Shown: piece after piece, positions 1 to 12,700 of the stretch
How positions within the stretch are numbered: position 1 is the stretch's first letter
Layout: every line of letters starts with the position of its first letter
Origin: Luidia sarsii
Taxonomy: Eukaryota > Echinodermata > Asteroidea > Paxillosida > Luidiidae
Reading direction: 5' to 3'
DNA length: 64,000 bases
Assembly: GCA_949987565.1 (NCBI GenBank)
Contig: OX465105.1
Location: 18,713,159-18,777,158 of the forward strand
Notes under the pieces: generated by a model
What the model was told of the DNA's origin: nothing
What the model saw: the letters and a program-made list of their open reading frames with translations, nothing else
Databases searched by the model: none
Position numbers and translations under genes: made by a program

Positions 1-571
1 TGCCCTTGTTATTGGCTGGTTGCCATAGCGACAGCTTGGCACAATCACCTCACAATGGTGGCTGTTTGCAGTGAAGCATATTGCTACCTGTATTGTAGGC
101 GGGCTGGTTGAGGTTGATTGTGTATATCATTCATCCTTTTCCACCCCTCATGGTTATTTTTAGTCTGTTTATTTGTGTGCGATTGAAACAGCACATGTAC
201 ATGTACATTGTAACATGTACAATGTACAGTACAGTAATACAGGACAGCATGTTTCTTACATGTACATGTAAATTTCTCCAAAAAAACTAGAAAGAAAACT
301 GTAGGTTTTAAGTATTCTCTCATTTCATAATTTTTTCTTTTGAATTTTTTTTGGTGTACATTGGAGCTGCATTTGGGAGCCAATACTCCATCAGGAATGG
401 GCAACAATCATTGGAGACGGGTTGAAAGGCCGTTTCTAAGGAGTTCAACGCTACTTTGAAAATTCCTGCTTCCCTCTGGTTTTGCTTGATTCCTTGCAGA
501 GCAAGTGCGACGTTGCCGTGAGCCGTTTGAGCTCAAATTGAGTGGTATTTTTTTTGTCTTCGTCTCTGCAG

Positions 572-738
572 GTATGACGGGCGAGGTCACTTGCTGAGCC
601 TCTCCGATTTGGAGGCGAGGCAGTGGGGAAGGCCGCGCCTCGAACTCTCGGCCGAGGAGGAGAGGATCGAGGCGCTGTGCGACGAGGAGCGCTACATGGC
701 CCTGCACAAGGACATGCTGGAGGAGGAACTGAGACAAG
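572..738 (+). CDS. SFSWAP: SFSWAP exon: conserved N-terminal block
   Basis: Acceptor ctctgcag precedes base 572 and donor gtattt follows 738. It encodes [17 protein letters not shown] and then the acidic [17 protein letters not shown] region, matching the corresponding part of human SFSWAP. It ends in phase 1. The next exon is 9.3 kb away. Confidence 0.9.
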
Positions 739-3700
739 GTATTTTGGGACTTAGTCTGAGGCCGTGTCCGAAACGGGCGTCTAGAGCTAGGTCTACGTGT
801 AGGTCTTCCCCCTATTGGAAATACACAGAGATGCGAAGACAATAGCCCTAGCCTTAGCTTTGGAAGGCCGTTTCGGACACGGCCTAATATTCATTAAGTG
901 TTTGCCCTACTCGACGTACAAATGTACATGTACAGTACTTTAATAAGCACCGTCAGCTCGGTGCTTTGCCCAAATAGTCAACCAGTCTTTACCGGGGTGG
1001 GGGCACCAGTCAGTTCTAAGCATTCAACCAATAACTGTCACATATCTCCTGGGATCGCAGCGTTTCACAGCGTTTCAACTGCAGTAGTTTTCCCAAGCAT
1101 ACTTGTTTGTAACATCTCACTTTGAGAAAGGTCCTGCTAGGATCGAAACGTCAGGCCCCTCTAACTTTTGAGATCACCATGTTGTTGTTGGTAGATGAAA
1201 AGAAAATTGTAGACTAATTATTGTCCGTCCTACATGTATTTCTCTCAGTCTTTCTGAATGAAACTTAAGAAAGAAAAGAAATTTCCCTAATTCTATTTGA
1301 TATCCCATGTACAAGTACGTGTACATGAACTTGGATTTGAGTGGCCAGACATGGGCTAGCTGAACTGTTTCAAGGATAAAAGGTCACAACACAAACAGCA
1401 GAAAGCGCACTGTTGGCGTGCAGATGGGAACAATAAGGTACCAGGTCAGAGGTCAGCCTTGTCTGGCTTTGTATCAGCAGGGGTAGGGGTGGGTAGCAAA
1501 GGCCATTGTCAACTTCTGATCAGACGCTACGACACACACATGTATCCATGTACATTGTATGTACAAGTACTGTGCATGTACATGTACATGTACATGTGTG
1601 TACACACCACTACATGCTGTAGTTAACAGTTTTCTGGGGAATATTTAGATCGTGCGATTGTGTACAAAACTTGAACATGTGCATGCAGCTTGTGACACTT
1701 TCATGGGAAAACCAAGATACCGGTATGTGGGGGAACTCAGATTGTCCTCATGGCAGCCTAGAAATAGCTTGTGACTTTCTTCTGCAATTGTTCGATCAAC
1801 AATCCCTCTCTTCCTCTTCTCCTTCCTCTCATACCTCTCTCCCTCCTCTCCCCTCTCCCTTCTCTCCTCTCTCCCTCCTACATGTATCTCTATCCCCCTC
1901 CTCATCCCTCCCCTCCTTTCCCTCCTCTCCATCTCTCTCCTCCTCAACCTCCCCCTCTCCCTCCTCGCTCCCCTCCTCACTCCCCTCCTCTCTCCTCTTC
2001 GATCTCCTCCTTCCCCTCAATCATCTACATCCTCCTCATCTTAAGCATTCCATATATATCCAATTGCATCACTCAAATTACTTCTGAATAGGAACAATGA
2101 AAATAATACATGTTAACGTGTACAGAACCTAAACCCTAACCCCCTAGGCTCTTTGACTAGGAAGCATGTATACCTAACCCAACAAAATCCAACATTTGGG
2201 CAGAAATTAGGGCGAGTTTACCCATGAGCTCTTGGTCATTTTCTGGTGAGGTGTTGGAGTGTGTGGCAGTGGTACATGTACATGTACCTAATCCAACAAA
2301 CTCCAACAGTGTCTCCCTGGGCCATTGGTACATGTACCTAATCCAACAAACTCCAACAGTGTCTCCCTGGGCCATTGGTACCTAACCCAACAAACTCCAA
2401 CAGTGTCTCCCTGGGCCATTGGTACCTAATCCAACAAACTCCAACAAAATTCAGCAGTGCAGTATACTATCCTTGGGGTACCTAATCCAACAAATTCCAA
2501 CAAAATAAAAACAACTGAAACATATATAATCACAATGCAAAATGTAAAAAACTTAAGAGGGCTTAGAAACAGTTTTAATCCTAGCAGGACCTTTAGCCAA
2601 GGCAGAAATCTGACGTACGTCTCTAATCCGCTATGTACATGTACATAAGGTGCATGCACTGTAGAGCAGCCATTTTCCGTTATTGCGCCTTGCAATATGC
2701 AACGGCCTTTTCACCTGAACTCTTTCAACTCGCCCCGTTATCCCATGATTGACAGCCATTTGATGGGCCACATGGCAATTCACTTCGGCTGGCCAGATGC
2801 AGGTCAGTCTAACCCCCCTTGCCGTGCCATTGGGGGTCAGAGCAGGGGGCCGGCTGGTACCCTCCAGCATACTCAGCATAATAGGGAGGGGAGGACGCAC
2901 AGTGGCGGGGCACCGGGCACCTGCAGGTCGACACTTTCAACGAGAGGGTCAGGGACGAGTGCTCGTGTTTGTACATGTACACGGACTGTTCCTGTCTGTA
3001 CATGTACATGTACATGTACATGTACATGTAGATAGCAACCAAGTTGTATAATTTAGATCACACGTCCTATTATCATTCAGCGACTTCTGTAAATTTCAAT
3101 GCAACTCAAGATAAGAAAAACAGTGGAGAGTTTGACATTTCGATCCTACCTGTAGCTGGAACTTTCCTTGATGAAAATCCTACCAGGGTCGAAATGACAG
3201 GCCTTCTGCCGTTTTGAGATTTGCATTTTTTTAAATTCATTTTAGGCAGGAAACAGTTTGCAACATTTTTGTATGTAAAATTATTACAAATCCAGATGAT
3301 TTAAAAAGGAGACGTTTTTGGAAATCATTTACAGTAGTTTATTTTTGGAAAAGTCCTGAGAGGATGGAAATTTGAAGCTCTCAGTCTTTTTCCGATTTGT
3401 AAATCTTAGGTTACATGTAGGTCACTTGTAGTAGTCAAGTCATCGGTTTATTTTTGTATTCCAGTGGACATCTGTTATGACTTTTGATAATTGGTAGGAT
3501 TCAATGAGGCTTTGCCCTTCTCGACGCTTTGAATAATTCTGACTCATTATACCCATGAGTATCTGGGTTTCGTTCAGGTGATTAATTTGTAAAAAAAGAA
3601 GAAGAGAATTTGAAGTAGGTTTGCGGACATGCGGTGACGGGTGAATCCATGATGTATATATCATCTCTTAAATGCCCAATACAACATTGGGAAGATCGGA

Positions 3701-6700
3701 AAACATCGATGTCAACAGATTTCTTCTAATTTACACAGTTTGTAGATGGTCATGATAGAATCCTCATGTTGAAATCTTACGGTCTGGGATGCTGTACTTC
3801 CCTAGAAATTTTCACTCAAACATTGACAAATACTGTAGTTTATTACTCGCAAGAAATACTTCTTATACTATGAATGGTGCAGAATGGTGCAAAAACCATG
3901 ACGTTTTTTTTTTTTTTACCTTTTTCTACTTACTCAGATCACCATTTGAGCTAAAACCTACGCAGGATTTTTTTTTTTTTTTAAGATGTTTAATGGTTTA
4001 ACACACAAACTGTGGCAATCTTTTGACCTTTACCAATGTTGTACATGTACATGTACATGTATAGGGCCTTCAAGAGATGGAGTACCGGTATGGCTCTGAA
4101 GAAAAGTCGGTAACGTTTCGGACAGCGTCCTTCCACTCCGTCGTCAGTGTACACACTACCCAAAGTGTTGAGTTGCCGGCACTTTTCAGGAGAGGGTGTT
4201 ACCAGCTTACCACAATCCTCCTGCATGTACTTGGTTTTTTCACCGTGCAAACCCTAAAATCTTATATCTAAAACAGAGTTTGACTTTTTAAAATTTAAAA
4301 TGGCAGCTTCTGCTCTGTAGAACTTTGACCTGCTGGGGTAGGACACGTGTAGTGAAATACCCAGGGGTGCATTCTGGCGACAATACAATGGTCCAGCCGT
4401 TTCTGTCTGGCTCTGTGCAGTGAAAATGTGTGCATTTTGTTAACTCTAAGTCAACTCTTACCAGACTGTAACATTGCCAGGGAAAGGCCCAGTAGAAAGA
4501 TAACAGATCAACCGATTCTTGGTTGTGCCTGCCAAGCTCAAAACGCAACCCATATTTTACAAGCCCGCGTTTCCGTAGAAAACTAACCCCCCCCCCCCCC
4601 CGAAAGAACTTGCCCTTTATTTTGGCTACGCACTGAGTCATTGGGGGTTTGTGTCTACGGTCTCGATTAGCTTGCCAGTTTCTGATTCAAATCAAAGCCA
4701 CGGGCACTCGGAGAAGGTTCCTGCTTGCTTGAGCCTGGATGCTTTTGACAGACCCTTACGGTCCGTGATGGTGGGACATAACGGAGCTCCTCTGTAGAAC
4801 GCAGACGCCAACACTTTGCAAAGTGTATGGGACTCGATGTCTCAATTATGCGCTCTCAACGAACTCACCGCCGGGGTAATATAATGTACTCGGGCCTGAG
4901 CATTGCATACATATAGTATACATGTACATGTAAATGTCTCAGAATAATCCGGCACCAAAAACCCATTCTCCTTTGGGTAAACCGTAAGGACAAGATTTTG
5001 TGAACAGAAATTTGTTGATGATATTGTATTACAGTGGCACTTTGGTGAGCATTTGCCAAGTTTTGAATCTGTTAAAATTGAAAGGATCTGGAATTTCTAC
5101 CCTCAAGTGTTTGCGGGACATGGAAGGTCCTGCCTTTGAGATAGGGCCCGCTGCCATGGAAATGTCCGGCACTCTGACATTTTCAGATTTGAAAAATAGG
5201 CAAAGAAAACATTGACTGGACTGGGGACTTGAACATGAGCCCTCTGGTTTTGCATATGAGTGCTCTTTACATCTGAGCTATCCAGCCCTTAGATGGTGTC
5301 CTTCCCAAATATAGTCAACTTTTTTTTTTGGGGGGGGGGGCAGGGTGGGGGCGCTAGCCAGAAGCATTCACCCATTAACCTGCTGTTCAATACATGTATC
5401 TCCAGGGATCACACGATTTACGCCCCCGCTTTCATTCAGATGCAAACAGCCAAATTGAATTGTTGTGAACCTGGCTACAGCAGTTCAGGGATCACACAAA
5501 GTTGATACCGGTTGCTTTTTACAATTTGACTCAAACAAAATAATAAAGGAAAAACTAACTCGGAACGTTAAAACAACTGTGGGGGAAAAAAAACTATTAG
5601 TGTTGAAAATGTTTAGATTTTGTAGTACTTCAAGTTGTTCTTGTCAGCAGTTTGTGTATCACTTGAAGTTCCAAACTTGAATAGGTTTGGACGGCGGTTG
5701 TCTGGCACTGCACGAATGATGCTCATGGTCTGGGCCGTCAACTCTTCAGCAAAGAGCAGTGTGAAGCCATCACAGCCATCCAGGTTAACAATCTGTCAGC
5801 AGACAGACAGATGGAACCCAAAACCTATCCTCAATTGCTGAAAACCCCTCCCCACCTGGATTCTAGATTTGACAAAAAAAACTCTCTTGTCTATTTCACA
5901 AAAGCAACCCCCCCCCCCAAAAAAAAAAATCAACTTTGACCTGCATACTGTATGTATGTATGGGATTAACTGTGGACCGGCTGAGTCGGTGTTGAAAAAA
6001 ACCCTGGGGTTCTCAATTGTGGATAGTCCCCGGATAGTTCATCGGCCCCGCAGAATGCTGTGAGTTCAGCCAGAGGTAGTGGGTACCGGGGAGAACAGTG
6101 CTGGGAGTCATTAGCGCTGCTGCAGAGCCGTGACGGTGTTGATTGCTTCCCCCGGACCGGTTTACCGGGTCGCCAGCCAGCTTGACATTTCCGACCTGTC
6201 TAGGACTGAGGAAGGGGAAGGGGGAAAAGGGAGGGGGGGGGATTGTCTAGTGGTACCCAGAACTATGGGCAGCTGCCAAGTTGTCAAAAAACAACAACAA
6301 TGTTTCAATGATAAATTAAATTTAAATACCAACTTATTATTGGAAAGCTCTCTATACATCATTTGCACGTCTGTCATAAATTTGACTTGGAAGCAGTAAG
6401 CAAGAAATCTCTCATCCCCCTATCGGCCAGAATCTGGTGGCGATAAGGCCGCCGCCAAGAGATGGACAAATTAAGACCAAAGCGTCGCCGATACATCGGT
6501 GTCCGGGCTCTGGTACCAGTGGCCCTGCACTTGCGGGCAGGGTACCAGTGGCCTTGTACATGTACTTGCTGGCAGGGTACCAGTGGCCTGCACTTGCAGG
6601 CAGGGTACCAGTGAACCTTCACTTGCGGGCAGGGTACCAGTGAACCTGCACTTTTGGGCAGGGTACCAGTGAACCTGCACATACGGGAAGGGTACTAGTG

Positions 6701-9700
6701 AACCTGCACTTAGGGGTAGGGTACCAGTGGACCTGCTCATTTTGGAGCCGCAGCCGCCTACTGGGCCTCTGGGTGGGACGGCCTGATTTGACACATCGCA
6801 GAGTGGAAGTGAAGACCTCTGAAGATGACCGGGTACATGTACATGTATTTTAAATACATACATACTGTACACTATGTACATGTACATGTACAGTACATGT
6901 ACATTGTACATGTATGTCAGCAATGGTTGGGTTGGTGGGGGACATGTACAATGTACATGTACACTGTACATCAGTCATGGCGACATGCTTTGAATTCTGG
7001 CCATACACACAATTGCCTGTGTTCTGCACTTCCTCTGTGCTGTATACTGTACATTACAATCACCCAAATGCATTTAGTAATTGGTATCTGTACATCAAAT
7101 CCGATTGAATTTCAGAATCCTCGTTTTACTGTTTATGAATACTGGTAGATCTACTGGTACATATTGACCTTTAATTATGAACTGTACAATGTACATGTAT
7201 GTGGATATGTAAAAGTTGACAACAAGTCTTGTAATTGCATGCTTTTGAGCTAATTTTTTTAATTATTTTTTGTTAATACATTTAACACATTTAAATGCTA
7301 TTTAAAATACCGGTATGGCAAAGAAAACATTGTCTGGACAGGGACTTGAATCTGTGACCTCTGGTTTTGCACACCAGGGATTGGAATGGGATTTGATTGG
7401 GATTTGAATATGATTTTATGGGGATTTGATTGGGATTTATTGGGATTTGAATGGGATTTGATAGGGATTTGATTGGGATTTGAATGGGATTTGATTGGGA
7501 TTAGATTGGGATATGATTGGGATTTGAATGGGATTTGATTGGGATTTGATTGGGATTTGATTGGGATTTGAATAAAATTTGAATTTGATTTGATTGGGAA
7601 TTGATTGGGATTTGAATGGGATTTGAATGTGATTTGATAGGGATTTGATTGGGATTTGAATGGGATTTGGTTGGGATTTGAATGGGAATTGAATGGGATT
7701 TGATTGGGATTTGATTGGGATTTGAATGGAATTTGATTGGGATTTGATTGGTAATTGATTGGTATTTGATTGGTAATTGATTGGGATTTGAACTCAAGCC
7801 TATGGTCTGACTACAGTACTGTATGCATGAGCAATGTGTCAGCTGTTTTTCTGTAGGGGAAGTTTAATTTCAGTCCAATCATGTACAGTATACTGCACCT
7901 CAGAAAAAAATTCCCCTTGTTAAATTTCTGGTTAAACCTGATATCTCAGGGGGAAGGTTTTCTGCTCACTGACGCAGCCTTGGACTAGTCTCCCAAGCTG
8001 TGTGCACATCTACAACATCTTGATTACAAGTCCAGAGAATCCTTCCTTCACCTGCTATCTCTTGTTTGGATATTCCTGGATCCAGAAGGACATGAGTCCT
8101 TGCCGCCCCAGCTTTCGACCTTCACCTTTAAAGATGTGCTGCCACTTGGTGTTTGAACTTGCTCCCCAAAATTCCAGTTAATTAATGGTTGAATGCTTCT
8201 GGCTGGCCCCTTAAATATTTTTTTTTTTTAGATTTGCATTTTAGTTCAGTAAAGTCAGTAATATTCTAAAGTCAGTCAAACTACATGTATTAACAGTAAG
8301 CAGTTTTCAACAATTTTGTATGACTTTAATTTTTGTTAATGAATTGAGATATGTTTAAAGATTCAAAGAATTTTGTGCCCTTCAAAAATTTGGAGCTCTG
8401 GATTAGCATACATACATACATAATTATGTATCAGTGCTCTTCCATGTGAGCTACATGTATCCATGCCTTTTAGATAGTGGCCTTCCCTTAAAGTCAGCTA
8501 GTCTTTGCCAGGATGGGGACACCAGTCGGAGGCATTTCAACCATTAACTGTCGTGTATACATGTACATGTATCTCCAGCCTGTGGAATCACACCCCTTCT
8601 TTCATTCAGATGCAAACAAACAATTGTTGTAAACCTGGCTACAGCTACTCGGGGATCACACAAAGTGGATGCAGCTTTTTTCAATTCAAGTCAAACAAAC
8701 AAAGGAAAAACTGACTAGGAACTTTTGAACTTTTTAGTTTTTTTGAATAGTTGGTTCAGATTCAGAATTACATGTATAACCTTATCCATAGAATTTGCTC
8801 AATTAGAAAAAGAGACAGCATTTGGGCTGCCCTTACCAAGTGCTCATTTTTGTGTCACTTACGTACATGACTTACGGTACATGTATAGGTACATGTATGT
8901 TCCTTTAAACATGGATGGGTGGTCGCAGCCTACTGTATGTTATAATGAAGAGCTGATTACGGGCAGACGGGGACAGACAAACATCAATATGTAAACATTT
9001 GTCAGCCAACCCCAAGGCTGAACGCATGTTCGTACATGTACCGGTACATCCGCACCGTACACTCGCATCAATGTTGGCGGAAAGGGAAGAAGTCGTCTAC
9101 ATAATGGAAATTGAAACATTAGAAAGAACATTTTGGTCGTAGTTGCTTTGGAAAAGCTAGGCTGATACGGGGTTTGTATTTTGGTGTGCGGTTAGTTCAG
9201 CTTCAAAGTTTAGTTGACAAGTTGAAGACCAAAACTATTCTGGGCACTGAGCTTTACAAATAAGAAACAAACAGTACGAAAAATAGATTCCCAAAGGAAT
9301 AGAAAAGGGAAAAAGTTGTATTTTGTAACTTTTATTTAGCAAAAAGAAGTTCCAATTCCAACAAGGCCGTTCTCAACGTCAGAAAGGAGTTTGGGGAAAG
9401 GCCCATCCTTTTTTAGCAAAGATCAACATTTTTGAGAGTTTCCTTCATTGAGGGCTGCAATGAAGTCTGCTAGCAGTTTGCAACATGTTTGCGCATGTAC
9501 ATGTACTTGAAGGATTTGTTGATAGATTAATTCGCCGATGAGGTCCTCGGAGGCACGGGACTGCAGGATGATGCAGATTGTTTACATTTGTAGGCGGCTG
9601 TTCCTTCTGAAGATCCGATGCTGCAAATCCCTCCACGAGAACCGGTTGATCTACGATAGCAGCGAATATGCAGGCCTCACTATGGCCAGTGGAGTTTGGG

Positions 9701-12700
9701 TGTCCCGTATTCAAAGCCCAACGGTTCACATGTTGAGTCACTGCAACCTTGAGTGTTCCTCCGTGCCTGACTTTAAGGTGGGGGAGGAAGAAGAGGGGAG
9801 GGAGAGGGAGGGAGATGGGGAGGAAGGGGGAGGGGGAGGGAGGGGGGTTCGGCGGGAGAGGGAGGAGATGTCGGATGAGCCACCTGACTTTGACGGCACT
9901 GGAGCAGGACTTGCTGATAGATCCAAGGGAGGGTTGGCCGCCTTAATGGCAAGAGGGGGGCTCCGGTTTGTAGCAGTCGTGTCTCTGAGCAAAGGGCATG
10001 GGTTCGTGTCCTTGCTCTATTGCTAATCCTCCTCTCGTCTCTCTCTCTCTCTCTCTCTCCCCCTCCCCTGGCTTCTTCTGCCTCACAGAGGAGGAGATCA
10101 AACGGCTCAACCAGGCCATAGCGGCCACTGACAGCTCCTACAACGAAGTGGCCTTCGCCTACGATGCGGGGAAAGACGAGTACGACCCCATGAGACCTAC
10201 TGAAGACGGTGAGTGTTATTCAGAAGCTATGAGAAAATCAGGAGACACTCCACCTCAAGTGCACGTACAGTACACGTACATTGTACATAATGAGTTTGTC
10301 ATCAATACACTGAGGTTCATGTACATACATGTACACTGTATACACATGTATGTACTATGTACATGTGTATTTGAAAATGCATGTACAGTACCAATTTGCT
10401 GTACATTTCTTATGGCATCATTTTATTCAGCTTCTTGAGACATACAGTGTACACTGTACATACCCGGAGAACATATTCAAAAATCAGTTCCTTTTTTTAG
10501 GGTATTTTTTTTTCTGGATGGATTGCCATGGTTACTTGAGTGGTATCACTCAATGTCGTGGTAATTAAGATGTTTGTGAAAGTTGTGAAAGATGATTCGT
10601 TTTCTTCCAATAATCCTGCTGATACATATTCATGAGATGCAAATACTGTTTATGCATTTATGCATGCGTGTTTGTCTAATCCAGTGGGAGCAATTTCTCA
10701 AGACTCCGCTCAATTCTTTTGGTGAATTCATGATATGCAAATCGTATGCAAATTATGCTTGCTGACAACTGTGTTCACCAATCAGAGGGACTGTTCTCTC
10801 AAGACTCCCCGTAATTATTTTAACATATTCATGATATGCAAATGACGTACAATTATGCTTTGGTTGGCCATTCCAGAGGAGCAGTTTTCCAAGACGCCTC
10901 CCAAGTGCAAATCACCGGAGTTGGAGGAGCCTTTCATTGCCCCAGCCGAGTTGAACATTCCCCTTGGAATCCAGATGGTAAGTATTGAGCAGGGGAAACC
11001 ATCATTGTCACATCACTTGGAGCTTGAAAGTAGAATTACTGCCAAAAGTATGGCGAGAATATGCGTTAATGTATAAGAACAAATTATAGAAAACATGCAA
11101 AATCGCTCAAAACAAGGCTGAAAAGCCATTCAAGGTTATTAAAGGGATAGAGAAAGGAGATAGAGAGGAACTCAGGAAGGCTGGAGAAAGGATTTAACAT
11201 TCCTTTTAAAAGGGGCAAGATCGTATGCAGGGGGAAAGCAAGAACCAGGAAGGGAATTCCAGAGAGAGGCAGAACGATTCCCCTAACAAAATAATTGCCC
11301 TTATTTAAACCAGACCATTTTGATAAATGGTAAGGAAAATATTGATCGGGATTTGAACCCGACACCTTTGGTTTTGTGTACCAACGCTCTTACCATCTGA
11401 CCCCTTAGATGATGGCTTCCCTAATAGTCAACTAGTCTTTGCCGTGGTGGGGGCGCTAGTCAGAAACAATTCAAGCATTAACTGCCGTATATCTTCATTC
11501 AGATGCAAATATCCCCTTGTTGTAAACCTGGCTACAGTAACCCGAGGATCATACACAGTGAACTGTTTAGATTTCAATTGGTAGACAAACATTTTTCAGG
11601 AATCTTGAATGATTTGTTCTAACCTTGAGGTCTGCTCTTAATCTTGTCTTTTCCTTTCCCAGCCGGGGACCAAGAAGACCCACAGGTTCATGGAGAAGAC
11701 GGCCATGTTCATCATGGGGCAAGGAGCCCAGATGGAGATCATCCTGAAGACTAAGCAGGCCAACAACCCACAGTTCTCCTTCCTCCAGTTTGACCACTAC
11801 CTCAACCCCTACTACAAGCACCTCCTCAAGTACATCAAGAGCGGCAAGTACCGGCCCCGACCAGAGGAGGAGGAGGAGAAAGCCGATAACCACAAACAGG
11901 GTGAGCCAAGTGGGTGTAGGGTTGGCGCCCTTTTGATATCGGGCGGTACCCGTTGATATAGTGTGGTACCTGTTGGGTATACATGTAGGTTGGTACCCAT
12001 TTGGTATGTGGCTGGTACCCATTGGGTATAGGGTGGTACCCGTTGGGGATAGGGCGGTACCGTTGGGTTATACCGGTAGGGCAGTACCCATTGGATATGA
12101 GGTGGTACCCATTGGATATGGGGTGGCACCTGTTGGGTATGGGGTGATACCCATGTGGTATGGGGTGGCACCTGTTGGGTAGGGGGTTGCACCCATTTGG
12201 TATGGGGTGGCACCTGTTAGGTATGGGGTTGTACCCTTTGGGTATGGGGTTGTTCATTTGGTATGGAGTGGTACCTGTTGGGTATGGGTTGGTACCTGTT
12301 GGGTTTGGGGTGGTACCCGTTTGGTGTAGGGTGGTACCCATTAGGTATATACCCATTGGGTATGGGATGGTACCCATTTCGTATGGGATGGTACCCAGCA
12401 CTTTCTCAAAGGCAACCTTACTGGTTCTCACAGGTGGAAACAACAGGGTAAGACGACACAGCATGACAAGTAGCAATGAGGAGGATGACGACGATGACGA
12501 CGACAATGAAAACAGCGGCTACTTACACCCCAGCCTCCTGGGTCACTCCAAGCCCAGACCCACGCCCATGCAGACGGGGGTAAGTCACCCAAGTGAGATT
12601 GATGTATTGCAGGTCATTTTAGCCAGTGAGCAGTTTGCCACAGTTTGTTTTATTTACTTCAGATGCAAGAAACAGTTAATTGTAGACCCAGTTGCATCAG

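Larger units (their letters stand above)
739..10088 (+). other. SFSWAP intron of 9.35 kb, repeat-filled, no gene seen
   Basis: No coding exon was recognised on either strand. It holds MITEs (759-885, 3672-4070), a palindromic element (4076-4262), SINE copies (938-1090, 5198-5590, 7313-7377, 8395-8730), hammerhead-like repeat fragments (1122-1170, 3160-3235), a pyrimidine-rich tract (1800-2035), minisatellites (2263-2480, 6520-6740, 7376-7795), a purine-rich tract (9778-9870) and many short (ACATGT)n runs. A (TC)n tract at 10035-10070 forms the polypyrimidine tract of the next acceptor. Confidence 0.8.

Noticed and set aside
2125..2150. Telomere-like aaaccctaaccccc
   Set aside because: Fewer than three units, next to an unrelated minisatellite; no telomeric tract.
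11812..12506. Antisense open frames with [12 protein letters not shown] repeats
   Set aside because: Repeat frames of the GGTACC minisatellite overlapping real SFSWAP exons on the other strand.
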